A stretch of DNA of 64,000 nt from Agromyces sp. CF514 (GTDB lineage: Bacteria > Actinomycetota > Actinomycetes > Actinomycetales > Microbacteriaceae). The notes under the pieces were generated by a model. The model saw only the letters and a list, made by a program, of their open reading frames with translations, made no database searches and had not been told where the DNA came from. Location of the stretch: NCBI RefSeq assembly GCF_900113185.1, contig NZ_FOZD01000001.1, positions 2,170,001 to 2,234,000 of the forward strand, given 5' to 3'. A program made the translations under genes and the position numbers. Below are positions 56,494-63,165 of this stretch, in pieces; within the stretch, counting starts at the first letter, position 1, and the number at the start of each line of letters is the position of its first letter.

Positions 56494-56672
56494 TGACCTA
56501 TCAGGAGATGACGTCGGACTCACTGTTTACCGCGTTCCTGGCTGGTGTTGGTCCGGAGCGTATGTATGACGACGAGTTGCGGATGTTCAGGTTTTTTCAA
56601 TCGCATCCGGGGCAGTCGATGTTTCGGGCTGTTGAGGCGGCGATTGAGGCTTACGAAAAGGGGAGAAATTAA
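56493..56672 (+). CDS. 59-residue phage protein
   Basis: Unrecognised helical protein (LFTAFLAGVGPERMYDDELRMFRFFQSHPGQSMFRAVEAAIEAYEKGRN). TGATG overlap upstream; its stop overlaps the SSB-like start by one base. Confidence 0.5.
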   Translation: MTYQEMTSDSLFTAFLAGVGPERMYDDELRMFRFFQSHPGQSMFRAVEAAIEAYEKGRN

Positions 56673-57058
56673 TGGCTGAGGTTTCGTTTGTTGCGTTCGT
56701 GGAGGACGTGCTTGATGGGAAGAACGGCGCGTGGGGTTTGAAGACGGCTGAGGCTCATTCGCGTAAGGACGAGTCAGGTCAGTGGCAGACCGTTAGTCGT
56801 ACGTTTCGGACGGTGAAGGCTGCTTATGAGACGACCATCAATTTCGGCATCTTTGCGAAGGGCGACAAGGTCAAGGTGGTTGGTAAGGAATCGACTGAGG
56901 TTCGCGAGTACCAGGGGAAGAAGTTTTACGACCTGATCGTGAAGGCTGAGAGCGTCGTGCCGTTCCAGTCGAACCGTGAGCCTGTCGGTGTGTCTGTGGC
57001 ACCGGCTGCTGACACGTGGACTGCTGCACCCGCATACACGGACGAAACGCCGTTCTGA
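56672..57058 (+). CDS. Single-stranded DNA-binding-like protein
   Basis: 128 residues. The beta-rich central part (WGLKTAEAHSRKDESGQWQTVSRTFRTV, FAKGDKVKVVGKESTEVREYQGKKFYDLIVKAESVVPF) has the OB-fold strand spacing of SSB. The C-terminus ends in the acidic DETPF, equivalent to the DDDIPF tip by which SSB recruits partners. It overlaps the preceding gene (TAATG). It likely coats phage ssDNA in replication and recombination. Confidence 0.8.
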   Translation: MAEVSFVAFVEDVLDGKNGAWGLKTAEAHSRKDESGQWQTVSRTFRTVKAAYETTINFGIFAKGDKVKVVGKESTEVREYQGKKFYDLIVKAESVVPFQSNREPVGVSVAPAADTWTAAPAYTDETPF

Positions 57059-57134
57059 CCATTTTCGTATCCGCAAACACGGGGTCGTCACTTACTGGGT
57101 GGCGGCCCCGAACTGTTCCCAGAAGGAGACAAAC

Positions 57135-57392
57135 GTGGACTACCCAGAAGCACTCGTCGAGAAGGTTGCGTTTGCGATGTTCGATGCGCAGACAGTGGGC
57201 AGGGGCATTGGGGGGCAGACGCTTGGCCCACCGCCCGAGATTTGGTACACGCTCGCGAATGCTGCGCTCGACGCTATCGGGCTGCAAGAAGATCGGCGCA
57301 CGGTTGTCCTCGCAGGGAACGACACGCCCGTGAAGGCCAAGCCCGGAAAGTGGTTGCGCTACACGACTGGTTGGGAGGCGATTCGTGACTGA
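57135..57392 (+). CDS. 85-residue phage protein
   Basis: Unrecognised; VEKVAFAMFDAQTVGRGIGGQTLGPPPEIWYTLANAALDAIGL is a helical motif also common in phage proteins of the replication region. GTG start after AGAAGGAGA. It overlaps the next gene by 8 bp. Confidence 0.55.
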   Translation: MDYPEALVEKVAFAMFDAQTVGRGIGGQTLGPPPEIWYTLANAALDAIGLQEDRRTVVLAGNDTPVKAKPGKWLRYTTGWEAIRD

Positions 57393-58041
57393 CGACTTGC
57401 AGGCTGCTGTTGCCGCGTTGACGGTGACACAAACACGGAAACTCATCGACTGCACATGCCCTCAACATGGCGGCAAGAAGTCGCACGTCTTCGAGGATGC
57501 GCCGTTGCTCGTGCAGCTCGAGGAAGCAATCCGTTCATCCATCGGGGGCAGCATGTCCGGTGCCGGTCTCGCGTCAACCAGGAACCTGCTCGACCCGGCA
57601 GCCCTGTACCAGTCAATGCTCATTACGGATGCGATTGGTTCGTGGTGTCGACTCGCGGGGGTGAAGCCGACCCGTGATGCATCGGCTGATCTGGTTGCGT
57701 GGCATGCAGCCAGCCCGGATGCCGGCGAGTTCTATACTGCACAGCTCGTTGGGTGGGCTGAGTTCATCCGGGCGAAGATGGATCCCACGAAGGCGCTCGA
57801 GGTTTCGGGTGCATGCCCGGAGTGCGGGGCGACCGTGTGGGCCGATCTGGACGGTGTTGAGCATCCGAGACCGGTGCTGCTGACTTACCACCCGGAAGAC
57901 CCGTTGACTACCGTTGCGGCGTCGTGCAGGTCTGCTGAATGCTTCGCAGAATGGCAAGGTGAAATGGCTGTGAGGCTGTTGAGGGCGCAGATTGATTCTG
58001 ACCCGGCAGCGTTGCTTGCGTTTCTGCGAAATTCTGGCTAA
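57385..58041 (+). CDS. Phage protein with zinc-ribbon-like segment
   Basis: 218 residues, unrecognised family. The helical N-terminal two thirds (LLDPAALYQSMLITDAIGSWCRLAG) lead to CPECGATVWADLDGVEHPRPVLLTY, then CRSAECFAEWQG, which together give a Cys4 zinc ribbon. GTG start. It is the last gene before a strong terminator and so ends the first early operon. Confidence 0.6.
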   Translation: MTDDLQAAVAALTVTQTRKLIDCTCPQHGGKKSHVFEDAPLLVQLEEAIRSSIGGSMSGAGLASTRNLLDPAALYQSMLITDAIGSWCRLAGVKPTRDASADLVAWHAASPDAGEFYTAQLVGWAEFIRAKMDPTKALEVSGACPECGATVWADLDGVEHPRPVLLTYHPEDPLTTVAASCRSAECFAEWQGEMAVRLLRAQIDSDPAALLAFLRNSG

Positions 58042-58050
58042 ACTGAGAGT

Positions 58051-58086
58051 GCGCTCTAGGACTCTGTCCTCAGGGCGCTTTCTGCT
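58051..58086 (+). terminator. Rho-independent terminator ending the early operon
   Basis: GCGCTCTAGGAC pairs with GTCCTCAGGGCGC (12 bp, one bulged C) around TCT, followed by TTTCTGCTT. It starts 9 bp after the stop codon. Confidence 0.85.
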
Positions 58087-58427
58087 TCCTCGGCACGTTC
58101 GCCTAAACGTATGTGGAGCCACCCGCAACCCATGGTTGTGCGGTGAGCCTTTGGTTATCACGCGAACTTGTGGTCCGGGGATCATCGTCCCTGTCAGCCT
58201 CACAAGGGTTGGTGGGTGACTAGCCGCGACTGATTGCGGCGTAATCGCTCCTTGTCGGGAGTGCGACGTGTCTCATGCCCCTTAGGGGTGTTGGGCGTCG
58301 GGGGCTGTATGTCGGCCCTGCTGAGAGCACAGTGAGCAATCGCAGACATCCGCCACGTAAGCGGGGCGCGCGAGACAACCAGAGGTGCTGCCACCTCACT
58401 AAGGCCTCGCGGCCCCGCTTCGTGTGC
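58087..58427. other. Gene-free structured spacer before the tRNA
   Basis: No gene with start, ribosome site and neighbour support was found. The right end holds a long imperfect stem (58359-58374 with 58406-58420, one bulge) enclosing a 6-bp hairpin (58382-58387/58392-58397). Smaller hairpins lie further left (GGGA-TCATCG-TCCC near 58178; CCCC-TTA-GGGG near 58281). It may be processed together with the adjacent tRNA. Confidence 0.45.
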
Positions 58428-58500
58428 CCCGGTGTAGCCCAACGGAAGAGGCAACGCCTTCAAGTCGCGTTCAGTGCGTGTTCGAATCACGCCACCGGGA
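58428..58500 (+). tRNA. tRNA with anticodon CAA (Leu-like, class I variable loop)
   Basis: 73 nt. A perfect 7-bp acceptor (CCCGGTG / CACCGGG), T8 A9, a D stem GCC/GGC with the AACGGAAGA loop, an anticodon stem with one C-C mismatch at the loop base, loop TTCAAGT (T33, anticodon CAA, G37), a 5-nt variable loop, T arm GCGTG-TTCGAAT-CACGC and discriminator A. The CCA end is not encoded. CAA would read the leucine codon UUG, rare in this GC-rich host, but leucine tRNAs normally have a long variable arm. Confidence 0.85.
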
Positions 58501-58649
58501 CTCATAAACAACGTGAACCCCAAACCGGGATGGCTGGCGTGCCGCATCTCAGGGCTATCCGTTCATAAGTGCTGGGCCGGCAGACGCATTCCGGCCACAA
58601 CTCAACATGGTCACCTTCACTCTGGTTCCCCTGAGGAGGGCGAACAATC
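58501..58649. other. Spacer after the tRNA
   Basis: No gene seen. A GCCGG...CCGGC hairpin (around 58576-58598) and the GAGGAGGG ribosome site of the next gene (58634-58641) are the only features noted. Confidence 0.4.
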
Positions 58650-58895
58650 ATGGCGCTTGCAGACCGTAAGCAGCTCGACGACAAAAAGCCCGCATTCGAA
58701 CGGTGGATCGATTCGCTCTCCACCAGCAACCGTGCCGTCATCGACGGATGGTTGGCGGACCTGAACATTTCAAACCAGCGCATCGCTGACTGGATCCGTG
58801 ACGACGACGAGGACGACGACTTCACGGGTTACCCGGCTGGGAAAGACACGATTGCGATTGCGAGGCGTGCCCGTGGCTTTGTCAGATCGGCTTAA
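58650..58895 (+). CDS. Small HTH-like phage protein
   Basis: 81 residues. KQLDDKKPAFERWIDSLSTSNRAVIDGWLADLNISNQRIADWIRDDDEDDDF looks like an HTH followed by an acidic stretch (DDDEDDD). It starts the second early gene group after a strong GAGGAGGG site. Possibly a packaging or regulatory adaptor; not assigned. Confidence 0.6.
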   Translation: MALADRKQLDDKKPAFERWIDSLSTSNRAVIDGWLADLNISNQRIADWIRDDDEDDDFTGYPAGKDTIAIARRARGFVRSA

Positions 58896-59988
58896 GCAGC
58901 CCACCGCGAAAGAGACGCCTTACACGCCCCGCACCGAGTTCGATGGCCAGTCTGGGTTCATTCAGACTGGCCCGCTAGCAGAAGCACCGAAGTCGCACAC
59001 GGAACTCCTCGAGCTGTTCGGGTACGACCCGGCCGAGGTTCGCATCACTGGTGCGCCGCGTGTATCGAAGTGGCAGACGTACGACGAACGTTGGTTGTCG
59101 TCGTACCGGTTCACAATCGAACCCGTCCACGACTCCCGTGTTGAAGACCTGTACGCGATCATCAAGAAGCACCGGGCGCACAAGCCGGTTGGTGTCGGTT
59201 CGTCGGTGTTCAACTTCCAGGCTGGCGATTTGCAGCTCGGCAAAGTGGACGCGGGCGGATCCGAAGGAATCGTTGAGCGGTACCTTGCATCCGTGGATTC
59301 GGCTAAAGCCGAATTTCGCCGCCTGCGGAAAACACGCAATATCGGAACCATCAACCTCATGTTCCCCGGCGACTGTATCGAGGGCAACCAGTCGCAGAAC
59401 GGCCGCAACTTTTGGCGCACCGACCTGACGATTACCGAGCAGGTTCGAGTGTTTCGCCGTCTGCTAATGCATACGGTGTCCGCCTTTGCGCCACTTACTG
59501 ACGAACTTCTTGTTCGTGTTGTCGGTGGCAACCACGACGAGGTACAACGCTTCCAAGCCACGAAGCCCGGCGACAACCATGCAACCGAAGCTGCCGTCGC
59601 AGTGTCCGACGCTATCGCGTTGAACGGTGACGCTTACGGGCACGTCAAGGTTGAGATCCCATCCGAAGACAAGTCACACATGACTGTCGCGGCGGGGGAC
59701 ACGATCTTCACGATTGTCCACGGTCACCAGTGGCGCCGTAATGGTGCGATGCAGTGGTGGCAGGGGCACACGTTCAATGGCGGTAATCCTGGTGCGGCTC
59801 ACATTCTCGCGCACGGCCATTGGCATGCGTGGGAGCTCGAGACGACCGGGAACCGTACCCGCATTTGTGGTGCCACGTTCGAGGGTGCGTCTGAGTGGTT
59901 TGAGGAGAACACGGGTGGTACGGCGGCTAAGGGCGGTCTGGTGTATACGACGTCTGCTGGTCGCGTGTCTGACCTGAGTTTGGTGTGA
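58873..59988 (+). CDS. Phage calcineurin-like metallophosphoesterase
   Basis: 371 residues. All motifs of the fold are present: GDLQLGKVD, FPGDCIEGN, VVGGNHDEVQ, TIVHGHQWRR and LAHGHWHAWE. The N-terminal ~100 residues (with PRTEFDGQSGFIQTGPLAEAP) form an extra domain. The family includes Mre11/SbcD-like nucleases and protein phosphatases; the location in the DNA-metabolism region favours a nuclease. The GTG at 58873 overlaps the previous gene by 23 bp and is preceded by GAGG. The frame extends upstream only through the previous gene. Confidence 0.85.
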   Translation: MALSDRLKQPTAKETPYTPRTEFDGQSGFIQTGPLAEAPKSHTELLELFGYDPAEVRITGAPRVSKWQTYDERWLSSYRFTIEPVHDSRVEDLYAIIKKHRAHKPVGVGSSVFNFQAGDLQLGKVDAGGSEGIVERYLASVDSAKAEFRRLRKTRNIGTINLMFPGDCIEGNQSQNGRNFWRTDLTITEQVRVFRRLLMHTVSAFAPLTDELLVRVVGGNHDEVQRFQATKPGDNHATEAAVAVSDAIALNGDAYGHVKVEIPSEDKSHMTVAAGDTIFTIVHGHQWRRNGAMQWWQGHTFNGGNPGAAHILAHGHWHAWELETTGNRTRICGATFEGASEWFEENTGGTAAKGGLVYTTSAGRVSDLSLV

Positions 59989-60062
59989 ACCCGTATGAGT
60001 TCATCCGCTGATAACAACCGTTGTGGCTTTATCCCGTTCGCTCTTTTTCCGGGGGTGGTGTT

Positions 60063-60239
60063 GTGCGTGTTCGTGTTTGGTGGGTTGTTGCGTTTGTGGC
60101 GGCTGTTTGGGCGTCGTTCACGTACAACGGGTTCGTCGTGCTCGCGTCGGTCTTGTTGGTCGGCGTGTTTGGTGTGCATGTCCGACCAGAAATGACACTC
60201 GAAACGGCTATTGAACAGTGGTCGCGTGATGCCAGTTGA
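60063..60239 (+). CDS. 58-residue membrane protein
   Basis: GTG start. Two hydrophobic stretches (VWWVVAFVAAVWASF and GFVVLASVLLVGVFGV) followed by HVRPEMTLETAIEQWSRDAS. An overlapping frame (59995-60195) is also open and starts with ATG 7 bp after the previous stop, but its C-terminal part is an Arg/Ser/Cys-rich shadow, so this frame is preferred. It overlaps the next gene by 11 bp. Confidence 0.45.
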   Translation: MRVRVWWVVAFVAAVWASFTYNGFVVLASVLLVGVFGVHVRPEMTLETAIEQWSRDAS

Positions 60240-60432
60240 CCGGTACCTGACAGCCGCCGACCGTTGCGATTGGCGTGGTTGTGGTGCGGCAGCTTATGCG
60301 CGCATCTATTTCGAGGCCACACCTAAGCCTGTGTTCATCCAGGCGTGCGGTCACCACTTCCAGAATGCTCCGGCCTCGTTGTTGGAGCGATCGATGTATC
60401 ACCTCGACGAAACGGAATGGATCAATGCCTGA
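60229..60432 (+). CDS. DUF7455-like small protein
   Basis: 67 residues. LTAADRCDWRGCGAAAYARIYF, then QACGHHF and DETEW reproduce the T-A-A-D-R-C-D-x-C-G-A-x-A-Y...C-x-H-H...D-E-T pattern of actinobacterial DUF7455 proteins, with one residue inserted between the first cysteines. Likely zinc-binding; function unknown. It overlaps neighbours on both sides. Confidence 0.7.
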   Translation: MPVDRYLTAADRCDWRGCGAAAYARIYFEATPKPVFIQACGHHFQNAPASLLERSMYHLDETEWINA

Positions 60433-60529
60433 GGGCGACCGCGAAAGCATGTTCGAGACAGAAGACGGGGATGTCTGGTGCTGCGAGAGGTGCTACCGGA
60501 TCGCACGCGACACCGGAGAGATCGACTGA
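60425..60529 (+). CDS. 34-residue zinc-knuckle microprotein
   Basis: Contains DVWCCERCYRIARDTGEID; the Cys cluster could bind zinc as a dimer. Coupled by 8-bp and TGATG overlaps. Confidence 0.4.
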   Translation: MPEGDRESMFETEDGDVWCCERCYRIARDTGEID

Positions 60530-60681
60530 TGATGGATCAGGTTGCAGCGGTTGAACGGATCATCGGCCGCACGTTCTACCGTGAGCCGGCGACCGTGGAT
60601 GAGCCGCACCGTGTCCTGTATGACGGAGAGGGCGACTGGCTGCTCGGGACCGACTGTCATGTGGGTGAAGATGTCGCGTGA
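60529..60681 (+). CDS. 50-residue phage protein
   Basis: Unrecognised; VAAVERIIGRTFYREPATVDEPHRVLYDGEGDWLLG. Two adjacent ATGs (60529, 60532); the first overlaps the previous stop. Confidence 0.45.
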   Translation: MMDQVAAVERIIGRTFYREPATVDEPHRVLYDGEGDWLLGTDCHVGEDVA

Positions 60682-60802
60682 GTGGCATGAGCCGGTTGTT
60701 GCGAACAGGTGCGCCGCCGAATGCCAAGGACACGTCTGCGTGCGCACCACAGGCCACCCCGACGTAACAGAACACAAATGCTTCTGCGAGGAGATGTTCT
60801 AA
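60671..60802 (+). CDS. 43-residue Cys/His-rich microprotein
   Basis: Five cysteines and four histidines (RCAAECQGHVCVRTTGHPDV, KCFCEEMF), likely zinc-binding. It overlaps the preceding gene by 11 bp and is followed directly by the next ATG. Confidence 0.45.
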   Translation: MSREWHEPVVANRCAAECQGHVCVRTTGHPDVTEHKCFCEEMF

Positions 60803-61009
60803 ATGGCCGACTGCCGGACATGCTCAAATAAAGCCGACCGGTCATGCAAATGCGGTGCCGCACTCTGCCCCCGACACGCTCACTATTACGTCGACGAATC
60901 CAACCGGGCCGTGACCGCATCATCCCTACCAACCTGCCCTGCATGCGCAGGCATACGAATCAAACGCCCGTACACCGAGTGGCAGGCAATCGAAGCGTTG
61001 GAGTGGTGA
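60803..61009 (+). CDS. 68-residue multi-Cys zinc-binding protein
   Basis: CRTCSNKADRSCKCGAALCPRHAHYY and CPACAG give two potential zinc sites with a B-box-like spacing. It starts immediately after the previous stop and is coupled to the next gene by TGATG. Confidence 0.5.
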   Translation: MADCRTCSNKADRSCKCGAALCPRHAHYYVDESNRAVTASSLPTCPACAGIRIKRPYTEWQAIEALEW

Positions 61010-61206
61010 TGATCGAGTTCCTTCTCCAGCAACTCTGCGACGAAGACGCACCACTCATCGGCTTCATCACCCTCCAACGCAACGACGACGGCAACATCAT
61101 CGCCGTCCAACACAAAGTGAAACGACACGAACCCAGACCCGAAGAGTTCGTCACCTCACTGCGATGGATGGCAGAAGCAATCGAAATCGAAGGACTACCC
61201 GAATGA
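61009..61206 (+). CDS. 65-residue phage protein
   Basis: Unrecognised, acidic (IEFLLQQLCDEDAPLIGFITLQRNDDGNIIAVQHKVKR). TGATG and ATGA overlaps with neighbours. Confidence 0.45.
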   Translation: MIEFLLQQLCDEDAPLIGFITLQRNDDGNIIAVQHKVKRHEPRPEEFVTSLRWMAEAIEIEGLPE

Positions 61207-61313
61207 GCGAATACGACGCCAACAACACAGGCCGAACCGACTGGACACTCGTCATCGCCAACCTCCACAACGCCGGCGAACACGACGCCGCAGAAACACT
61301 CGCCAACACCTAA
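61203..61313 (+). CDS. 36-residue phage microprotein
   Basis: MSEYDANNTGRTDWTLVIAN followed by LHNAGEHDAAETLANT; a single amphipathic helix. Supported only by ATGA coupling. Confidence 0.35.
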   Translation: MSEYDANNTGRTDWTLVIANLHNAGEHDAAETLANT

Positions 61314-61329
61314 ACAGTGGGAGGCCAAC

Positions 61330-61812
61330 ATGATCACAGGACAAGTTGGCCTCATCCCGCAAGACGGCTACTGGTTCTCACGCCTCATCGCATGGGTCAC
61401 TGGCTCCCAGTACACGCACATTGTTGTTGCGATCAACGAGAACCAGTGCGTCAGTGCAGAACCAGGCGGCGCACGAGTCAGGCCCATCAGCTTCTACCCC
61501 GGCATTGTGTGGTCGCGATACCCGTTGCGCACATGGCAGCGACGCCGCATCGTGCGATACGCGGTTAGTCGCATCGGTACCCCATACGCAACCGCCGACT
61601 TCATCGCAGCCGGCATTGCGATCATCACCCGCACGAGAACACCCGACTGGTTGGCTGCGTACGTCGAAGACGATGAACGCCTCATCTGCTCACAACTCTG
61701 CGACCTCGCATTGCAGGCAGGCAACATCCACGTCTTCCACGACTACCGACCAGCAGGCGCCGTCGTACCCAGCTCATTCGAGAAAGTCTTTAGAGCAAGA
61801 GGATGGCTATGA
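61330..61812 (+). CDS. Permuted NlpC/P60-like cysteine hydrolase (YiiX-like)
   Basis: 160 residues. The catalytic pair occurs in permuted order, His first (TGSQYTHIVVAINENQ) and Cys later (ERLICSQLCDLALQAG), as in YiiX/LRAT-like members of the NlpC/P60 superfamily. IGTPYATADFIAAGIAII is a hydrophobic helix in between. No signal peptide is visible. It may cleave peptidoglycan or an amide/acyl bond during infection; the substrate is unknown. ATGA overlap with the next gene. Confidence 0.75.
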   Translation: MITGQVGLIPQDGYWFSRLIAWVTGSQYTHIVVAINENQCVSAEPGGARVRPISFYPGIVWSRYPLRTWQRRRIVRYAVSRIGTPYATADFIAAGIAIITRTRTPDWLAAYVEDDERLICSQLCDLALQAGNIHVFHDYRPAGAVVPSSFEKVFRARGWL

Positions 61813-61976
61813 ACCGGGCAGAACTCCTCGCCGAACTCAACGCCGCTGTCGAAGAACTATTCGCAGCCGTCGACGCAACAACACACGGATGGACTGTCGA
61901 CCCTCACGACTCGACGCCCAACACGCTCGCCGTTGAAGACGCAGCAGACCACATCGAACAACTGCTAGGGGAATGA
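61809..61976 (+). CDS. 55-residue acidic helical phage protein
   Basis: NRAELLAELNAAVEELFAAVDATTHGWTVDP... EDAADHIEQLLGE, a helical hairpin. ATGA overlaps at both ends. Confidence 0.45.
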   Translation: MNRAELLAELNAAVEELFAAVDATTHGWTVDPHDSTPNTLAVEDAADHIEQLLGE

Positions 61977-62110
61977 TGCACATCTGCGACCTCTGCGGAT
62001 CCGAATCAGCATCAGTCTCAGCCATGCTCGCCTGCGTCGAACAATGCGAAACAGAAGCAGCAAACACACGCGACTACTTCGCACGCTACAACCCCAACCA
62101 CCGCGACTAG
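61973..62110 (+). CDS. 45-residue Cys microprotein
   Basis: CDLCGSE and ACVEQCET pairs suggest one zinc site. ATG 61973 (ATGA overlap) is used; ATG 61976 is in the same frame. The 100 bp after it to the HNH gene hold no gene. Confidence 0.45.
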   Translation: MMHICDLCGSESASVSAMLACVEQCETEAANTRDYFARYNPNHRD

Positions 62111-62210
62111 GGGTGTGACAGCAGGGGCATACCAGGGCAGCGGACAACCGGGGGCAGAAGTGCCACCCCCATCCCTCACCCCACCAACAGCCAATAGGTG
62201 GTGAACCATC

Positions 62211-62558
62211 ATGCGTGTCTGCTCAGTACACGGATGCCCAACCATCTACGACAGCACATCCTCCCGCTGCCCCACCCACACCCGCATGGCGGACAAGGGT
62301 AGGGGCACGGCAACTGAGCGAGGCTACACATCCAAAGGACACCAGCGCTTCCGTGATGCGGTACTCACACGAGACCCCATCTGTGTCCTATGTGGTGTAG
62401 CCCAAGCCACCATCGCAGACCACCACCCACGCTCACGCAAAGAACTACTCGAGCTACACATGGACGCTAACGACCCACGGCACGGCAGAGGACTTTGCAA
62501 GCACTGTCACGACACACAGACAGCACAACACCAACCCGGTGGCTGGCACACGCTCTGA
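62211..62558 (+). CDS. HNH endonuclease
   Basis: 115 residues. The HNH core reads CVLCGVAQATIADHHPRSRK (with the two-histidine metal motif), then NDPRHGRGLCKHCHDTQTAQ with the second Cys pair. An extra N-terminal CSVHGCPTIYDSTSSRCPTH forms a second zinc site. HNH proteins directly before terS are part of the packaging machinery of HK97-type cos phages. A good AGGTGG precedes the ATG. Confidence 0.9.
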   Translation: MRVCSVHGCPTIYDSTSSRCPTHTRMADKGRGTATERGYTSKGHQRFRDAVLTRDPICVLCGVAQATIADHHPRSRKELLELHMDANDPRHGRGLCKHCHDTQTAQHQPGGWHTL

Positions 62559-62721
62559 CACCGCTCCGGGGTGCGCGTAGGGGTGGGGGGAGACCCTGGT
62601 ACAACGCGTGCTACAGAACCGCCGGAGAGGTGATCGTCGGGTCTGTCAGGTCAAACATCTTCGAGGCCCCCGCAATGGGGGCCCTTTTTCATGCCCGCGC
62701 AATGCGGAATTGGAGGTTCTG
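62559..62721. other. Spacer between HNH and terS, possible cos region
   Basis: 163 bp with a G-rich run (GGGGTGGGGGGAG near 62581) and the terminator below; no gene. In HNH-terS phages the cos site often lies here or just upstream, but no cos sequence was recognised. Confidence 0.3.
62665..62689 (+). terminator. Rho-independent terminator before terS
   Basis: GGCCCCC-GCAAT-GGGGGCC followed by C and TTTTT, the only classical T-run terminator in the prophage section. It separates early from late (packaging) genes. Confidence 0.9.
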
Positions 62722-63165
62722 ATGCCTAGTGGTGGACACGGTAATAGTGGTCCGGCGCGTGATCCGAATGCGTTGCGTCGGGATCGTGCTGATGATGGTG
62801 CTTGGGTGACTTTGCCGACTGTTTTTGACGGTGATGCGCCGGCGTGGCCGCTCGAGTTGCTGACGGGGACTGAGTCGGCCCTTTGGGATGAGCTTTGGCT
62901 CAAGCCGCAGGCTGCGATGTGGTCGAAGCTCGGTTTGAAGTTCCAGGTTGCGGCGTATGTGCGTGCGTACCTTGAGTCGGTTGAGCCGGGTGCTGTGAAC
63001 GGTTTGAAGACGGGTGTTCTTCGCATGGAGGCGGAGTTGGGTCTGTCGATTCCGGGGATGACTCGTCTCGGGTGGAAGTTCGCTGAGGATGAGGTTGCTG
63101 AGGTTCGGCAGGAAAAGCAGCGGGCGGTGAGCGCGCGGGACAGGTTGAGGGCTATCAATGGCTAA
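62722..63165 (+). CDS. terS: Terminase small subunit
   Basis: 147 residues. The N-terminus is Gly/basic (MPSGGHGNSGPARDPNALRRD). The helical core has WPLELLTGTESALWDELWLKPQAAMWSKLGLKFQVAAYVRAYLE, typical of actinophage TerS (phage_Nu1/P27-like), and the C-terminal GLSIPGMTRLGWKF. It recognises phage DNA for packaging. TTGGAGG precedes the ATG, and it overlaps terL by 8 bp. Confidence 0.82.
   Translation: MPSGGHGNSGPARDPNALRRDRADDGAWVTLPTVFDGDAPAWPLELLTGTESALWDELWLKPQAAMWSKLGLKFQVAAYVRAYLESVEPGAVNGLKTGVLRMEAELGLSIPGMTRLGWKFAEDEVAEVRQEKQRAVSARDRLRAING

Noticed and set aside
58474-58764. 96-residue frame starting inside the tRNA
   Set aside because: It overlaps the tRNA and the following gene, lacks a ribosome site and has no recognisable content.
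59995-60195. 66-residue frame starting 7 bp after the metallophosphoesterase
   Set aside because: The N-terminal part is plausible, but the rest is an Arg/Ser/Cys-rich shadow of the better hydrophobic frame at 60063-60239, which also matches the overlap with the next gene.
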